A DNA stretch of 64,000 nt from contig NC_092807.1 in assembly GCF_040954645.1 (NCBI RefSeq), positions 3,534,001 through 3,598,000 of the forward strand, in the 5' to 3' direction. Source of the stretch: Diabrotica undecimpunctata (lineage: Eukaryota > Arthropoda > Insecta > Coleoptera > Chrysomelidae). The notes under the pieces were generated by a model. That model was not told the DNA's origin and made no database searches. It worked only from the letters and a program-made list of their open reading frames with translations. The position numbers and the translations under genes are program-made. Position 1 is the stretch's first letter. Every line of letters starts with the position of its first letter. Of the stretch, positions 44,096 through 54,311 are shown piece after piece.

Positions 44096-45004
44096 AATAC
44101 CCAGAATGGTAAAAGAACAGTCTGGTCACTTAAGAAAGGGCACTCTACCGAAACAGCTGCAGTGATAATAAATAAATTTTGTGGAAGTTTTGAAAACAAA
44201 AGTTTTCAGTGTTTTATTCTTAGATAAAATTAATTTCCATCATGTAACGGACGAATCCATCAGATATTTAAAAGAAAAGTCATAATATTCGTACCAGGTA
44301 CTTAACAAGTGACATTATTGTTAGATAGTGGCGATAGCGGCGTACGACACTGTCTTTAGTTGTGTTTACTGCGTTTCTGTACAAAAAACGGCAATTAATA
44401 AAAGATACTAAATGCGATGTCAAAATAAAAATGGTAAAATGGCGAAGTTGTTTTCGCTGTTTGTTGAACCACATAAAACGTGTTGACATTATGTAAATTC
44501 TATCTTTAGAAATAATTACAATTCAGAGATTAACGGGATCTTCGACAAACAGGAACTTAACGTTGTAGATACAACGGGGTTATTTTAGTGAATAAATATT
44601 ATTTGAAGCTATAATTTTAGAGAAATATATTGTTGTGAGCCTATTTTTCGTTGACATCTGTTTTATCAAATACGTTGTTGCGAACAAACCTTTATTTATA
44701 TAAAAATACAATCTTTATTTGAAGTTTCGCTTCCACATCTAATGCATACAGTATGACCAAACGAAGACGAATCGGAAATTGCTTCAAAATTGTACAAAAG
44801 CTCAGAGACTTCAAGGCGCAGAGTACAAAAGCCATCTTCAGTTCAATTAATAGCACAAAATTGCAAGAATATCTTTTACAACTAAGACCACTCGTTCAAC
44901 CAAAAAATATTATTTATTCGTCAAGAATCTCTAATAACCGAGTATGCATTATCTTTTAAGTAAAGCTGTAGTTGATGACTTTCTCAATAAAACATGATCC
45001 ATAA
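44096..45004. other. Non-coding, no recognised feature
   Basis: A 68-codon frame at 44753-44959 is Lys/Arg-rich but unrecognised. Confidence 0.4.
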
Positions 45005-46665
45005 AAATAAATAGAAATATGCTTTATTGTCACTGAAAATTATTGAACAATTTTATGGACAAAGCTAAAAAGAATCAGTCAAAAAGTACAAAAAGTATAA
45101 AAAGTATAAAACAAAAACAAATATAATAAAAAAACAGAACAATACAATTTTAAATTAGTAAAATTATTGTATCACTTACATAATTTGTACAGACAACAAC
45201 AAATGAGACAAATTGTAGCCACTGCTTGAGACACCCAAATGTAATTATAAACAATACTAATTTTGTTTCTTTGTTATACATCAAGAAACTCGTCAACTGA
45301 ATAATATGGTCTTTCAGAGAGATAGATTTTTGTCATCTTACGAAACTTAATGAAAGATGTTGCGGATTTAATTTCTCTTGGAAGGTGATTATAAAGTTTT
45401 TGTTGCACTATATAGAATATAATTCTTTACTAGCTGAGTGGACGGGATCGGTAAAAATAAACATTACAATCCGAATTTCTAATGGAGTAGCCATGATCAG
45501 GTCTATCGGGAAAAATGTTTAGATGCTTGCGAATCAAACAAACCGTTTCCAAAATAAATAAAGAGGGAAGGGTCAAAATTCTGTGATTTTTGAAGTAGAT
45601 CTTGCAATGAGTTGTTTGTTTGAGACCAAATAGATAACGAATTGCTCTTTTTTGCAGCTTAAAAATATTATCAAATTGGGCTGCTGTACTAGAACCCCAA
45701 AATGGAAGCCCATATCGAAGATGGGACTCGAACAATGAGAAATATGCCATTTTGACAGAAGATAAATTTAGTTCCTTCGAAACAGATCTTATTGCAAAGC
45801 AAGCTGAGGCTAGTTTCTTCCTTAAGGAGTCAGTATGCAAGGACCATTTAAGATCGCTGTCGATAAGAATACCTAGAAATTTCACGGAATTAACGATACC
45901 GATTTGGCTCTCATTCAAAAGCAAGGGTTGGATGATTCCTTTATAAGATAATGCTACTGTCTTATCCACGTTAAAGCTAAGTAAGTTGCAGTCTAACCAA
46001 GCCTTGATTATAAGCAAATCAGCGGTTATAATTGAATGAAGCGTTGAAATATTAGAGCTGCTCCAAGTAAAACTGGTATCATCAGCAAATAGAAAAATTT
46101 TCCCTTTAATTTTCAAGTAAGTGATGTCATTAACGAAAAGTAAAAAAAGAATGGGACCTAATACTGAACCTTGCGGTACTCCACACTCAATGTCTTTACA
46201 ACTAGAGTCGGTGTCTTTTATTCTAACCAATTGTTTCCTACCTACCAAGTAAGTTTTGAACCAATTCAAAGACACACCCCGAATTCCATAGAAAGTTAAT
46301 TTTTTTAATAGAATGTCGTGATTTACGCAGTCAAAGGCTTTGGAATAGTCGCAGAGAATGGTGGCGGAGGAGAGGTTACTATTTAGTGATAGATATACCT
46401 CATGTAACACAGAAAACATGGCATCACTAGTAAATTTATTAGACAAAAAGCCGAACTGATTTTGCGATAAAATATTATGTTTAAGGAGAAAGGGCATAAG
46501 TCGAACTTTTATAAGCCTTTCAATAATTTTTGATAGTGCTGGTAACAAGGCAATAGGTCTATAGTTGCAGGCATCAGATTTGTCTCCACCTTTATGAAGA
46601 GGAATAACGATGGCAGTCTTTAGGCGGTTAGGGAAATAATGAAGTACTTCTAGCACGTAGACTAA
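45005..46665 (-). mobile_element. CR1-like LINE, 5' truncated
   Basis: Minus-strand LINE from about 46665 (RT fingers) to the 3' tail at 45005, where the sequence on the minus strand is CAGTGACAATAAAGCATATT and then TCTATTTATTTTT. The same 3' end exists at 21256-21450. Confidence 0.85.
45274..46656 (-). pseudogene. CR1-like reverse transcriptase, one double stop
   Basis: A 408-codon frame (46656-45430) starts in RT: FPNRLKTAIVIPLHKGG, NYRPIALLPALSKIIERLI, SQNQFGFLSNKFTSDAMFSV, ATILCDYSKAFDCVNHDILL (motif A), CGVPQGSVLGPILFLLFVND (motif B), IFLFADDTSFTWSSS (motif C, FADD intact), KFLGILIDSDLKW, and a tail ending SRPLS. After TAG TAA (45427-45432) the same frame continues as LYNHLPREIKSATSFIKFRK to DEFLDV and TAA at 45274, the usual C-terminus. 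The core polymerase motifs are intact; the endonuclease is missing through 5' truncation. Confidence 0.85.
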
Positions 46666-47220
46666 CCACCCCTTCAGAACGACTTCTCTTATCTAATTTT
46701 AGTCCAATAATCACACATAAAATATTGAGCAATCTTCTCCAGAAACTAGGCTTGAAATTGATGTCACCACTAACAACAAAGATGTTTGAGAATTGGATAT
46801 AGCTGATCCTGAATATAGGCACATACTCAGTTTTAGGCGTTAAGTATACATAGAACCCCTAGATAATATATAACCATACCTGAATGTATCGTGGTCAATC
46901 ATGATAATGTTAGTTACAAAGTATTTTTATCCAGCGACCAATAATTTTGTTTCAAATGCAAATAAAATAGTCATCTTGCCTCGCAATGTTTATCAGAAAC
47001 CTCTCCTCTAATCAATTTTGATATACTTAATACTATTCCAACTTTTAATCTACCTCACAATATCACTTCGCAGATTGCCACAACAGACAACCACGATATT
47101 AATTCACCAACTTCTCTTCTTCCAATAAATTTCATGGAGGTGTCAAATCTCACCCTTTCAACAACCTGAAAAATCAACAGAACAGAATTAACCAAAAGAC
47201 ATCATCAACAGCAATAATTT
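46666..47220. other. Non-coding, no recognised feature
   Basis: The 64-codon frame 46822-46628 joins into the LINE by chance. Nothing recognised. Confidence 0.4.
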
Positions 47221-47350
47221 GCGTGTTAAATACTACGAAAAGATCGCCAAGTACAGAGATCTAGAAATACAAGTCAGGAGATAACGGAGAATGGAAAGTA
47301 ACCAGGTAGTGCCTACGAGCCTCTTCCAATATCATTTGGCACAACGTTAG
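47221..47350 (+). pseudogene. LINE C-terminal scrap
   Basis: Translation VKYYEKIAKYRDLEIQVRR followed by MESNQVVPTSLFQYHLAQR recalls the 'KI.KY.DL..E..R.W....V.PIVI...G..P' ending of R2/Dong-like LINE proteins. It is only about 40 codons, with a stop inside. Confidence 0.35.
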
Positions 47351-47409
47351 ATTAATAAGAAAATTAAATTTTAGAGAACAAAAATAAAAGCGCAGCGTAA
47401 ATTTTCTAG

Positions 47410-48165
47410 TTATAGCGAATATTTTATAACGCAATGAAAATTATTGATTAAACAGAATAATAATAAATTTAATAGAAATAAGAAACAATTAATAAATTCC
47501 CATATTTCTTGCAATTTTTCCTTCAATTCGTTGACGGACCTGACAGGATGTTTTCTCAAAACTTTTTTCATTTCGCGCAATAAAGTCTCTGTCGGAGACA
47601 AGTCGGGACTGTTAGAAACCCATTCCAGAAATGGTATGTCATGGTTTTCAATCCATTTTAAGCTCTTTTTTGTGCCATCCTGTTGTAAGACAAAATCTTC
47701 CGCTGATGTTAAACGGCGTTCCATAATCGGTAAAAGAGATTCTTCTAAAATATGTACATATTTGTCCGTGTTTACAATCCCATCGATAAAATGTAACTTC
47801 CCCACACCTTTAGACGACATGCTGCCCCAGATCATGACAGATGCAGGAAATTTGACTTTTCTCTTCAGACAGTCGGGATGGAAAACTCAATTTTTCCTGG
47901 GAATGATGCGACTCCTACTGTCTCCAACACACAGTTCAAATCTGGACTCATCACTTCATTGTATTTAATCCCATTGCGACTGAGTCTAATCTTTATGCTC
48001 TTTTGACCATCTTAGTATATTTTTCTTTTGTTGTATTGTTAAAAGTGGCTTTTCCTTATCCTAAAATAAAATAAAATTTATTAAAAACAATTCTTACTAT
48101 TTTTTTCAACTACAAAACTTACTTTGTAAGTACCAAATCCTAATTTGGGGGCTCTCGGTGACACG
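47410..48165 (-). pseudogene. Tc1-like transposase with a 62-bp intron
   Basis: Exon 1 end (48165-48123): VSPRAPKLGFGTYK. Intron 48122-48061. Exon 2: DKEKPLLTIQQKKNILRWSK, SDESRFELCVGDSRSRIIPR (first Asp), a TGA, then PASVMIWGSMSSKGVGKLHF, FVLQQDGTKKSLKWI (second Asp; the usual GAPCHTS segment is lost) and FLEWVSNSPDLSPTETLLRE (Glu position), ending KLQEIWE. The reading frame is preserved across the intron. The N-terminal helix-turn-helix is not clear upstream. Confidence 0.75.
48061..48122 (-). other. 62-bp GT-AG intron in the Tc1-like gene
   Basis: On the minus strand the donor is AAA|GTAAGTTTTG and the acceptor TTTTATTTTATTTTAG|GAT. Removal joins GTYK to DKEKPLLT, matching the uninterrupted family pattern 'K.PLLT'. 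Confidence 0.65.
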
Positions 48166-48512
48166 TTGATCTAGAAACGTGTCTTCCAATACCGTCACTC
48201 CATAAAACGCTTAACTCCATATAATTTGCTCGTCAATTTTTCACTATAACGCGTCTTAATGCCCTTCGATTTGTTTCGGTTATTTTAAACGGCAAAAAGC
48301 TTTACAACGCTACAAAATACATTTGACATTAACTGACAATATTATTGTTTTGATGCCATTTTTCCATAGCTACCTCTGGATTTAATGTAATTATGGAAAT
48401 ATCAACGTACGTTGACAAGTGAATGCATAGCCAGGGTTTAGTGAATTTTTTTTTATTGTTAAAAATAAATAAAAAACCATAAGGGCAACGTTTTTAATAA
48501 ATATTAATAAAA
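48166..48512. other. Non-coding, between Tc1-like fragment and Helitron
   Basis: No clear coding similarity; may include the unrecognisable N-terminal part of the Tc1-like element. Confidence 0.35.
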
Positions 48513-48646
48513 ACTAGCGGACCAACTCGACATCGAGTTTTTTAAATGAAATTTTTATTTTGCGAGAAAAATTAAGAGATCAATACAAACAATATAAGCA
48601 GGAATGTACATAACATTCATCAATAATAATGCAAGTAAAAAGTGTA

Positions 48647-48928
48647 TTAAATATCACGAAATATTTCGTCGAAAACAATGTTTTCTGTTACAATGTCTCC
48701 ATTTTCTGAAAACTTTTGCTTGGCACCGGGAGTTATGTAAACTTTTACGCCATCAAATGAGCGGAATCGAGACATTGCCACATATAGCTGCCCATGAGAA
48801 AAAACAGGATTTGGAAGATAAATCCCAACCTTCTTCAGACTTTGTCCTTGTGCTCTGGTGATGGTCATCGCAAAAGCTAATATATAAATATAATTTCGAA
48901 AATTTTTTGTTTTTTCAAAAAATTTCAA
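48647..48928 (-). pseudogene. Helitron Pif1-like helicase, C-terminal fragment
   Basis: Reads YILAFAMTITRAQGQSLKKV, GIYLPNPVFSHGQLYVAMSR, FRSFDGVKVYI. This is helicase motifs V-VI of eukaryotic Helitron Rep/Hel proteins (AQGQ and FSHGQLYVA.SR), with the arginine finger in the last. The protein ends DEIFRDI. Rep domain and motifs I-IV are absent. Confidence 0.85.
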
Positions 48929-49329
48929 AACCGAAAGTGAATTTTACAATTTTTTTTCAGTTTGAACATCAGAAGACGATGCTGAATCCGAATATATATA
49001 GTTTGTCATTATTAAAAGTTAATAGTTTCTCTCTATGAAAAGCCGGACAGGCTCTTTTAAACGATTTAAGAGGTTTTTTATCACTTAGTACAGGGAAAGA
49101 ATGGATCCTTCGACTCCCCGACTCTCTATCGTCAATATAGCTCACTTTTTAATTTCAGGAAATTCAGTTCTCTATGTGAGGCGAGAACTCAAAAATTTCC
49201 CAAAATATGTGAGAAAAGGAGTAGGTAATTCAAATTTTTTTTTAAATAAAATTTCAAGCTAATTAAGTGAAATAATTATTAAACTTAATAAGAAAATAAA
49301 AGTCTTAATAAAAAAAAGTTTTATAATTT

Positions 49330-49740
49330 AAAAAAATCGACCGGAAGTAAAAATATTTTTATCAATAACTCAAAAACTATAAATGATAATTTCGTGAACT
49401 TACATTTTTGAACTCTACGTTGAATTCTCTATTGATTTGACTAATAAAAACGAAACCGGAAGTCGACCTCAAAACCGGAATGCAATTTTTAGTTCATCAA
49501 ATGTCGACATGGATATCATTTAGCAGTTAATTTTGCATGCACGAATCCGGTGTCAGATTTGCTCTATCTTGACGTTTTATGCGCGTTTCGGGTCACTTCC
49601 GGTGTCGGATCGCAACCGGAAGTACATATTTAGATTCGTCTCGACGAGACCTTTCGATCCATATATACATTGTGGGGTCTAAAACTTAAAGTAAATTCTA
49701 ACTTCCGGTCATCTCAAAACCGGAAGTGAATTTTTGTACC
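49330..49740. repeat. Cluster of ACCGGAAGT motifs inside the Helitron
   Basis: CCGGAAGT or its complement ACTTCCGG appears near 49340, 49457, 49592, 49616, 49701 and 49721, with variants at 49479 and 49549. The motif equals the ETS-factor site. Spacing is irregular (20-120 bp). Confidence 0.6.
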
Positions 49741-49866
49741 AAAAGTATATCTTGACAATCTCATACGTAATACGAATAATATTCCGAAAAAATATTTTAA
49801 TTATCTAATATGGTTTTTGAGTAAAGTGGTGGACAAGAAAAGGGCTTAGCGTTTTAGTATATAAGA

Positions 49867-51227
49867 TGTCATATTAATTAATATGGGAACTTATAAAAAC
49901 ATGCAGAGTATAATTTGTTTATGGTAATCGACATAAACTGCAAATTCCATAGGTGGGCCAACTGATATGGGAAGGAATCGTATTACTTACTCTATCTATT
50001 ACTGGTATTATTCTCAAAAACCTCCTAAAGACCATAAAACACCTGTTTGTAAATGAATATCTTTATAAGGCTATGCAGAAAACTGTACTCCTCGCGAAAT
50101 AGAACTGTCCAGATGTGTACGAAAATTTTTGGGAGATACTCCAACATACCAAGTCACCTAGGGCTCGATAACACGGAAAGAGTCCGACCAGAGCTCAATC
50201 CTTTTGATACCGTAGTTATCTGGGATAAGTGAATTTTCCCCTGAAGAGGGAGAGTGAGCCGTATGGCTAAATCTGGATAATAATACTAGGAACAACTACT
50301 AAATTAAGTCAAATTGAATTACTTTCACTAACATCACATCAATATGATGTGTAAAATTATTACAGTTGATGTGCTGTTAAAGTCAAAGATGACTTTATAT
50401 TATTTTTTCGGTAAAGGTATCGACTAATTGCACTAATCAACTCTCGTATCATACGGAAAGCGTGAAATAAAGTTAACGTTATGACACTTTTTTTAACACT
50501 CTATTACTTTTTTTTCCAACTATAAACAGCCATTTTAAGTGCAACAAATCAGTGTAATATAAGGAACTTTAGACATAGGGCATAGAAAGAAAAATAACTT
50601 TTTTTTGTTCAATTCAACTATTAGACGATTCATCCCGCATCTAATTATTCGTTTTTTTTTGTGTGTGCAAAACGAATGTTGTAAGTGAACAACTTTTCTA
50701 TTTATAGAATCACACCAACATCCTCTTGACCGTGAACCATCAAGACCATCTGGAATCGTGGATGGTTAAGTTTAAGCAGTGGCTGATAGACCGAAGACCG
50801 GTTCGATAATAAAAATGAACGAGTAGCTATCGATCTGGTCAATGTCAGGATATTGCGATCGATCGATTTCAGAACCAACGTGATCTCGTTAAAAATAGAA
50901 AACAAGATTGTAATGAGTTTATTTTTAGTGGACCGACATATTGAGGAGTTTGTTTATTTGCAATACTAAATGGATTTTATATTCAGATTGCTTTAATATT
51001 TTTGCGCTATGGGGAAAATTGTAATAACAAGGACAGTATCAAAAATGTTGTTTATTAAAAAGTTTTCTATTCGCTTAACACTAACACTGCCAAACAAATA
51101 ATGTACAAGCTATTGAGTTTTTGTTCGACGGATACAATGGCTACAAATTTGTTAAATGGGCGAGAATTACGATTATTCAGAAGAATCACATGTTAATTAC
51201 TGCTCAATTTATTAAGTTTTTATAATT
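49867..51227. other. Non-coding, no recognised feature
   Basis: No coding similarity recognised. The 67-codon frame at 50702-50905 is not convincing. Confidence 0.45.
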
Positions 51228-51275
51228 TTCTTTTCTTCTTCGTCTTCCCCTTTATAAGCAATTTTGCTTGTTACA
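51228..51275 (-). mobile_element. LINE A 3' tail scrap
   Basis: Minus strand reads AACAAGCAAAATTGCTTATA, then AAGGGGAAGACGAAGAAGAA, matching the last 40 bp and GAAGAA tail of LINE A copies. Nothing upstream is recognisable, so it is a very short truncated insertion. Confidence 0.7.
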
Positions 51276-51989
51276 CTATGATATAGGCAGCTGAATATCC
51301 ACACAATATGTAAAAAAATGCACCATCAATTATTAAATGGTGGTATACATATAACAATACACAGCATTATAATTAGGAAATACCTTTACAAATACAATAA
51401 TATAATAAAATCATGCACAGTTTAAATTATCAGCGAAGAGAGATAAATTATCAAATCTCTCTTTGCTGTTTATGGGCTTATCTCGAGATAACGGGTTAAA
51501 AATGTATAACAATTATAGCAAATAACAAAATGATTAAATTTAAATCCTAAAGAATACAAAAAGGTTTCAAGAATTCTGTATTATAAAAATTAAACCAACC
51601 CGCACTTGGTATTAAGATAATTATCTGTCTCGCACTGTTATTTAATGATTAACTGAGAATTAAATGTTCGTAATTTAGAAGTTCTTAATAGCTGATTGAA
51701 TGTTCGTATGAAAATATTAAATGTTCCTTGATTGAATGCTAAATCAGTAGTTAACCTTAAATACAAGAGAAGAAATAGTCGACGGAGATTCGGCCAGGTA
51801 GTTGAAGATAATATGATTCTGACAACTTACGATAAACCTTGATGACTGCTGTACTCTTCACTAAAACTATTATAATACTTTACTTGTATTAAACACTGAA
51901 GTTAATTAAATTAAAGGTAGTTTATACCAATCTTTAATCTAATATGGTATTAGATTAAGAAACTGAAACATTTAAGTGTATATACACTT
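51276..51989. other. Non-coding; one 14-bp hairpin
   Basis: CAGCGAAGAGAGAT near 51431 pairs with ATCTCTCTTTGCTG near 51455 (one mismatch). No gene recognised. Confidence 0.4.
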
Positions 51990-52446
51990 AAAGAAAAAAA
52001 CGGGTGTGGCAGTCCAGTGGGACTGCCGGTAGAAGTTATACTTCTATACACGCGTTCGCCGTTAAAAATTTATATAGGAGTCAATCTACACAATCATTAC
52101 ATATGTAATGCTATAGGTAAGAGAGAGCAGAAAGAGAAAAAGAATTAGTTATATAGGTTTATTTTTATATATTATGTATACAAGGAGTTGAATGCAAAAA
52201 AAAATTTTACACATACTCTGCAGTAAAATTCACTGTTTATTTTGTTATTAATATAAAAATTACAATACAATAAATACACTGCCACATAATACAATATAAA
52301 TTAAAATGTAATATTCATAAGTATTTAAAACTGCCAATATACATAACTAACTTTACGAAGATAAAAATAAAAAGCCAACAACTCGGATTATGTTGTAAAC
52401 TTTCATTTTATTTTTTAAATATTTCAAAAATAAAAAAGGAAATTCA

Positions 52447-52545
52447 TAATTGGGATTCGAACTCACAACCACCAGCGTATGAACCAAACACGTAGGATTT
52501 GCCAATTAGACATAACACTAACGGATTTCAAAATTGACAGTTCTC
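52447..52545 (-). ncRNA. tRNA-like / tRNA-derived SINE remnant
   Basis: Minus strand has GTTCGAATCCC (a good B box) preceded by CGTGT-TTGGTTC-ATACG, which folds as a 5-bp anticodon arm with a 7-nt loop (anticodon GGT), and GTCTAATTGGCAAA, close to an A box. Acceptor and T stems do not pair, so it is not a functional tRNA. Confidence 0.3.
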
Positions 52546-52663
52546 GGTAAAACAGTGATTATTTTGAAATACAAAAGCCTAAAATAATTATAAACGTTTA
52601 ATTTTAAATAATACGAAATATATCACATAAATAATAATATTAATACATATTATATTATAATAT

Positions 52664-52836
<173 letters not shown>

Positions 52837-53246
52837 ATATATATACAAAAGGAACATTTTTATTCTCGAGAGAGGAAGAGAGAGAAAATATATCTTCTGT
52901 ATCTCTCTTACTCATTATCTTACATATGTAATGGTTTTACAGATTCACTCTCATGCAAATTTCCAACGCCGATCGCCAACAAAGATCGCCCTGCCAGAAG
53001 TGAAGTTCCTCTTCTCAAAATTTCACAAGCTTCCTCAAAAATAAGGTGTGATATCCCCCACTTAAAAATGACAGGCCAGCCTGTATGTATTTCTAGAAAG
53101 GTAAAAGGTAAAAAAATAACGGTACCCTTCTAGCTAGGAACGTGATGAAAGATAAATCCTTTTGGATTAGGTTCTCTCAGAAAATTACTCTAACGTGCCT
53201 TTGACGATATTTACCAAATTTATCAAAAAGAACCCGCCTGACCGAA

Positions 53247-54311
53247 AAGAATTATATATATATTCAGGGATTCTACAGTATTCACTGCCTTCCCTCGCTC
53301 AACCGTTTCCATCTCTCTCTGTTGTTCCATTCTCCATCGTTTAGTCCTCTCTTACTCATGGCGTCGTCTACTTCGTTCCTCCAGGATTTTCGGGGTCGTC
53401 CTCTTTTCCTCCTTCCTATGGGGCTCCATTCGGTTATTCTCTTTATCCATCTGCTGTCGCTAGTTCTTCTTACATGTCCATACCACTTTAGTCTTTTTTG
53501 TTTTATATATGTTAGTATGTCTGTTTCTATTGATGTTCTTTGCTTTATTTCGTCATTACTTCTCCTATCCATTCTTGTTACTCTGCAGCATCTTCGCAGG
53601 CATTCCATCTCTGTTGCTACTATCTTACTGCTGTTTTTCTTGTTTATGATCCAATTTTCAGCCCCATATGTCATAATACTTCGCACTAATGTTTTATAAA
53701 TCTGCGTTTTTGTCTTCATATTTAGGTGTCTATCCCACCATACTGAGTTAAGTTGTCGGATTGCTGTTCTTGTTTGTCCTAATCTTTGTGTAATTTCTTC
53801 CTCTGTTGTTGCCTTTTTCGTGATTATAAACCCCAGGTATTTGAATTTATCCTTTCCTTTGATTGTTACGTTATCATCAATCTGTAGATCTTCTATGTCT
53901 TCTTCACTTGTAGATAGGTACTCTGTTTTCGCGAGGTTAATATCTAGGCCAGCCTTGGTATATTCTTCTTGTAGTTTCTCCATCATGTAGCTGAGGTCGT
54001 CTTGGTCTTGTGCAATCACTTGTGAAAAGAATTAACCGAGGATTAATCAACCCGGCGTCCTTAGTAAGTCGGACCTTCCGTGTTTTGAGATAGTCGGTAG
54101 ATTCCAATGAAATTTCCGTATGGTAAACACGACCACCTATATAGTATTTGCAAATACCAATCCAGTATATCCAGTAGTCAATCCAAGTATACTTTTCTAT
54201 GTGTTTTGGTTCTATTAGTTTCTTTACCTTTCTTCTTTGACCTCTTATTTCTTTTTGCAGACCGTAAAAATCATGTTCCATTTCTTTCGAAAAGCAAAAT
54301 TTTCTGTTCAA
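53247..54311 (-). mobile_element. LINE family C, second copy, internally deleted
   Basis: Minus-strand copy from the linker (54311) to the TATATA tail (about 53247). Between 54190 and 54025 is a segment that is not LINE (contains ACCGACTATCTCAAAACACG and GACGCCGGGTTGATTAATCC), replacing the RT fingers to palm. It could be an inserted repeat or a deletion product. Confidence 0.8.
53282..54311 (-). pseudogene. LINE C linker and RT C-terminal part
   Basis: 54311-54190: LQKEIRGQRRKVKKLIEPKH and IEKYTWIDY (linker). 54019-53282 is open for 245 codons: MIAQDQDDLSYMMEKLQEEY just after the lost FADD box, KYLGFIITKKATTEEEITQR, YGAENWIINKKNSSKIVATE, LKWYGHVRRTSDSRWIKRIT, RGRPRKSWRNEVDDAM. About 45% identical by eye to the copy at 3405. 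Catalytic motifs A-C are missing. Confidence 0.8.

Larger units (their letters stand above)
48513..49866 (-). mobile_element. Helitron, 1354 bp, both ends recognised
   Basis: On the minus strand it starts TCTTATATACTAAAACGCTA (49866) preceded by A and ends CTAGT (48517-48513) followed by T: insertion between A and T. A 7-bp hairpin AACTCGA-TG-TCGAGTT (48539-48524) lies 6 bp before CTAGT, as in typical Helitrons. It contains only the tail of the helicase and a long non-coding part with many CCGGAAGT motifs. Confidence 0.85.

Noticed and set aside
50780..50815. GGTTCGAT resembling a tRNA B box
   Set aside because: No A box at the right distance and no cloverleaf could be folded.
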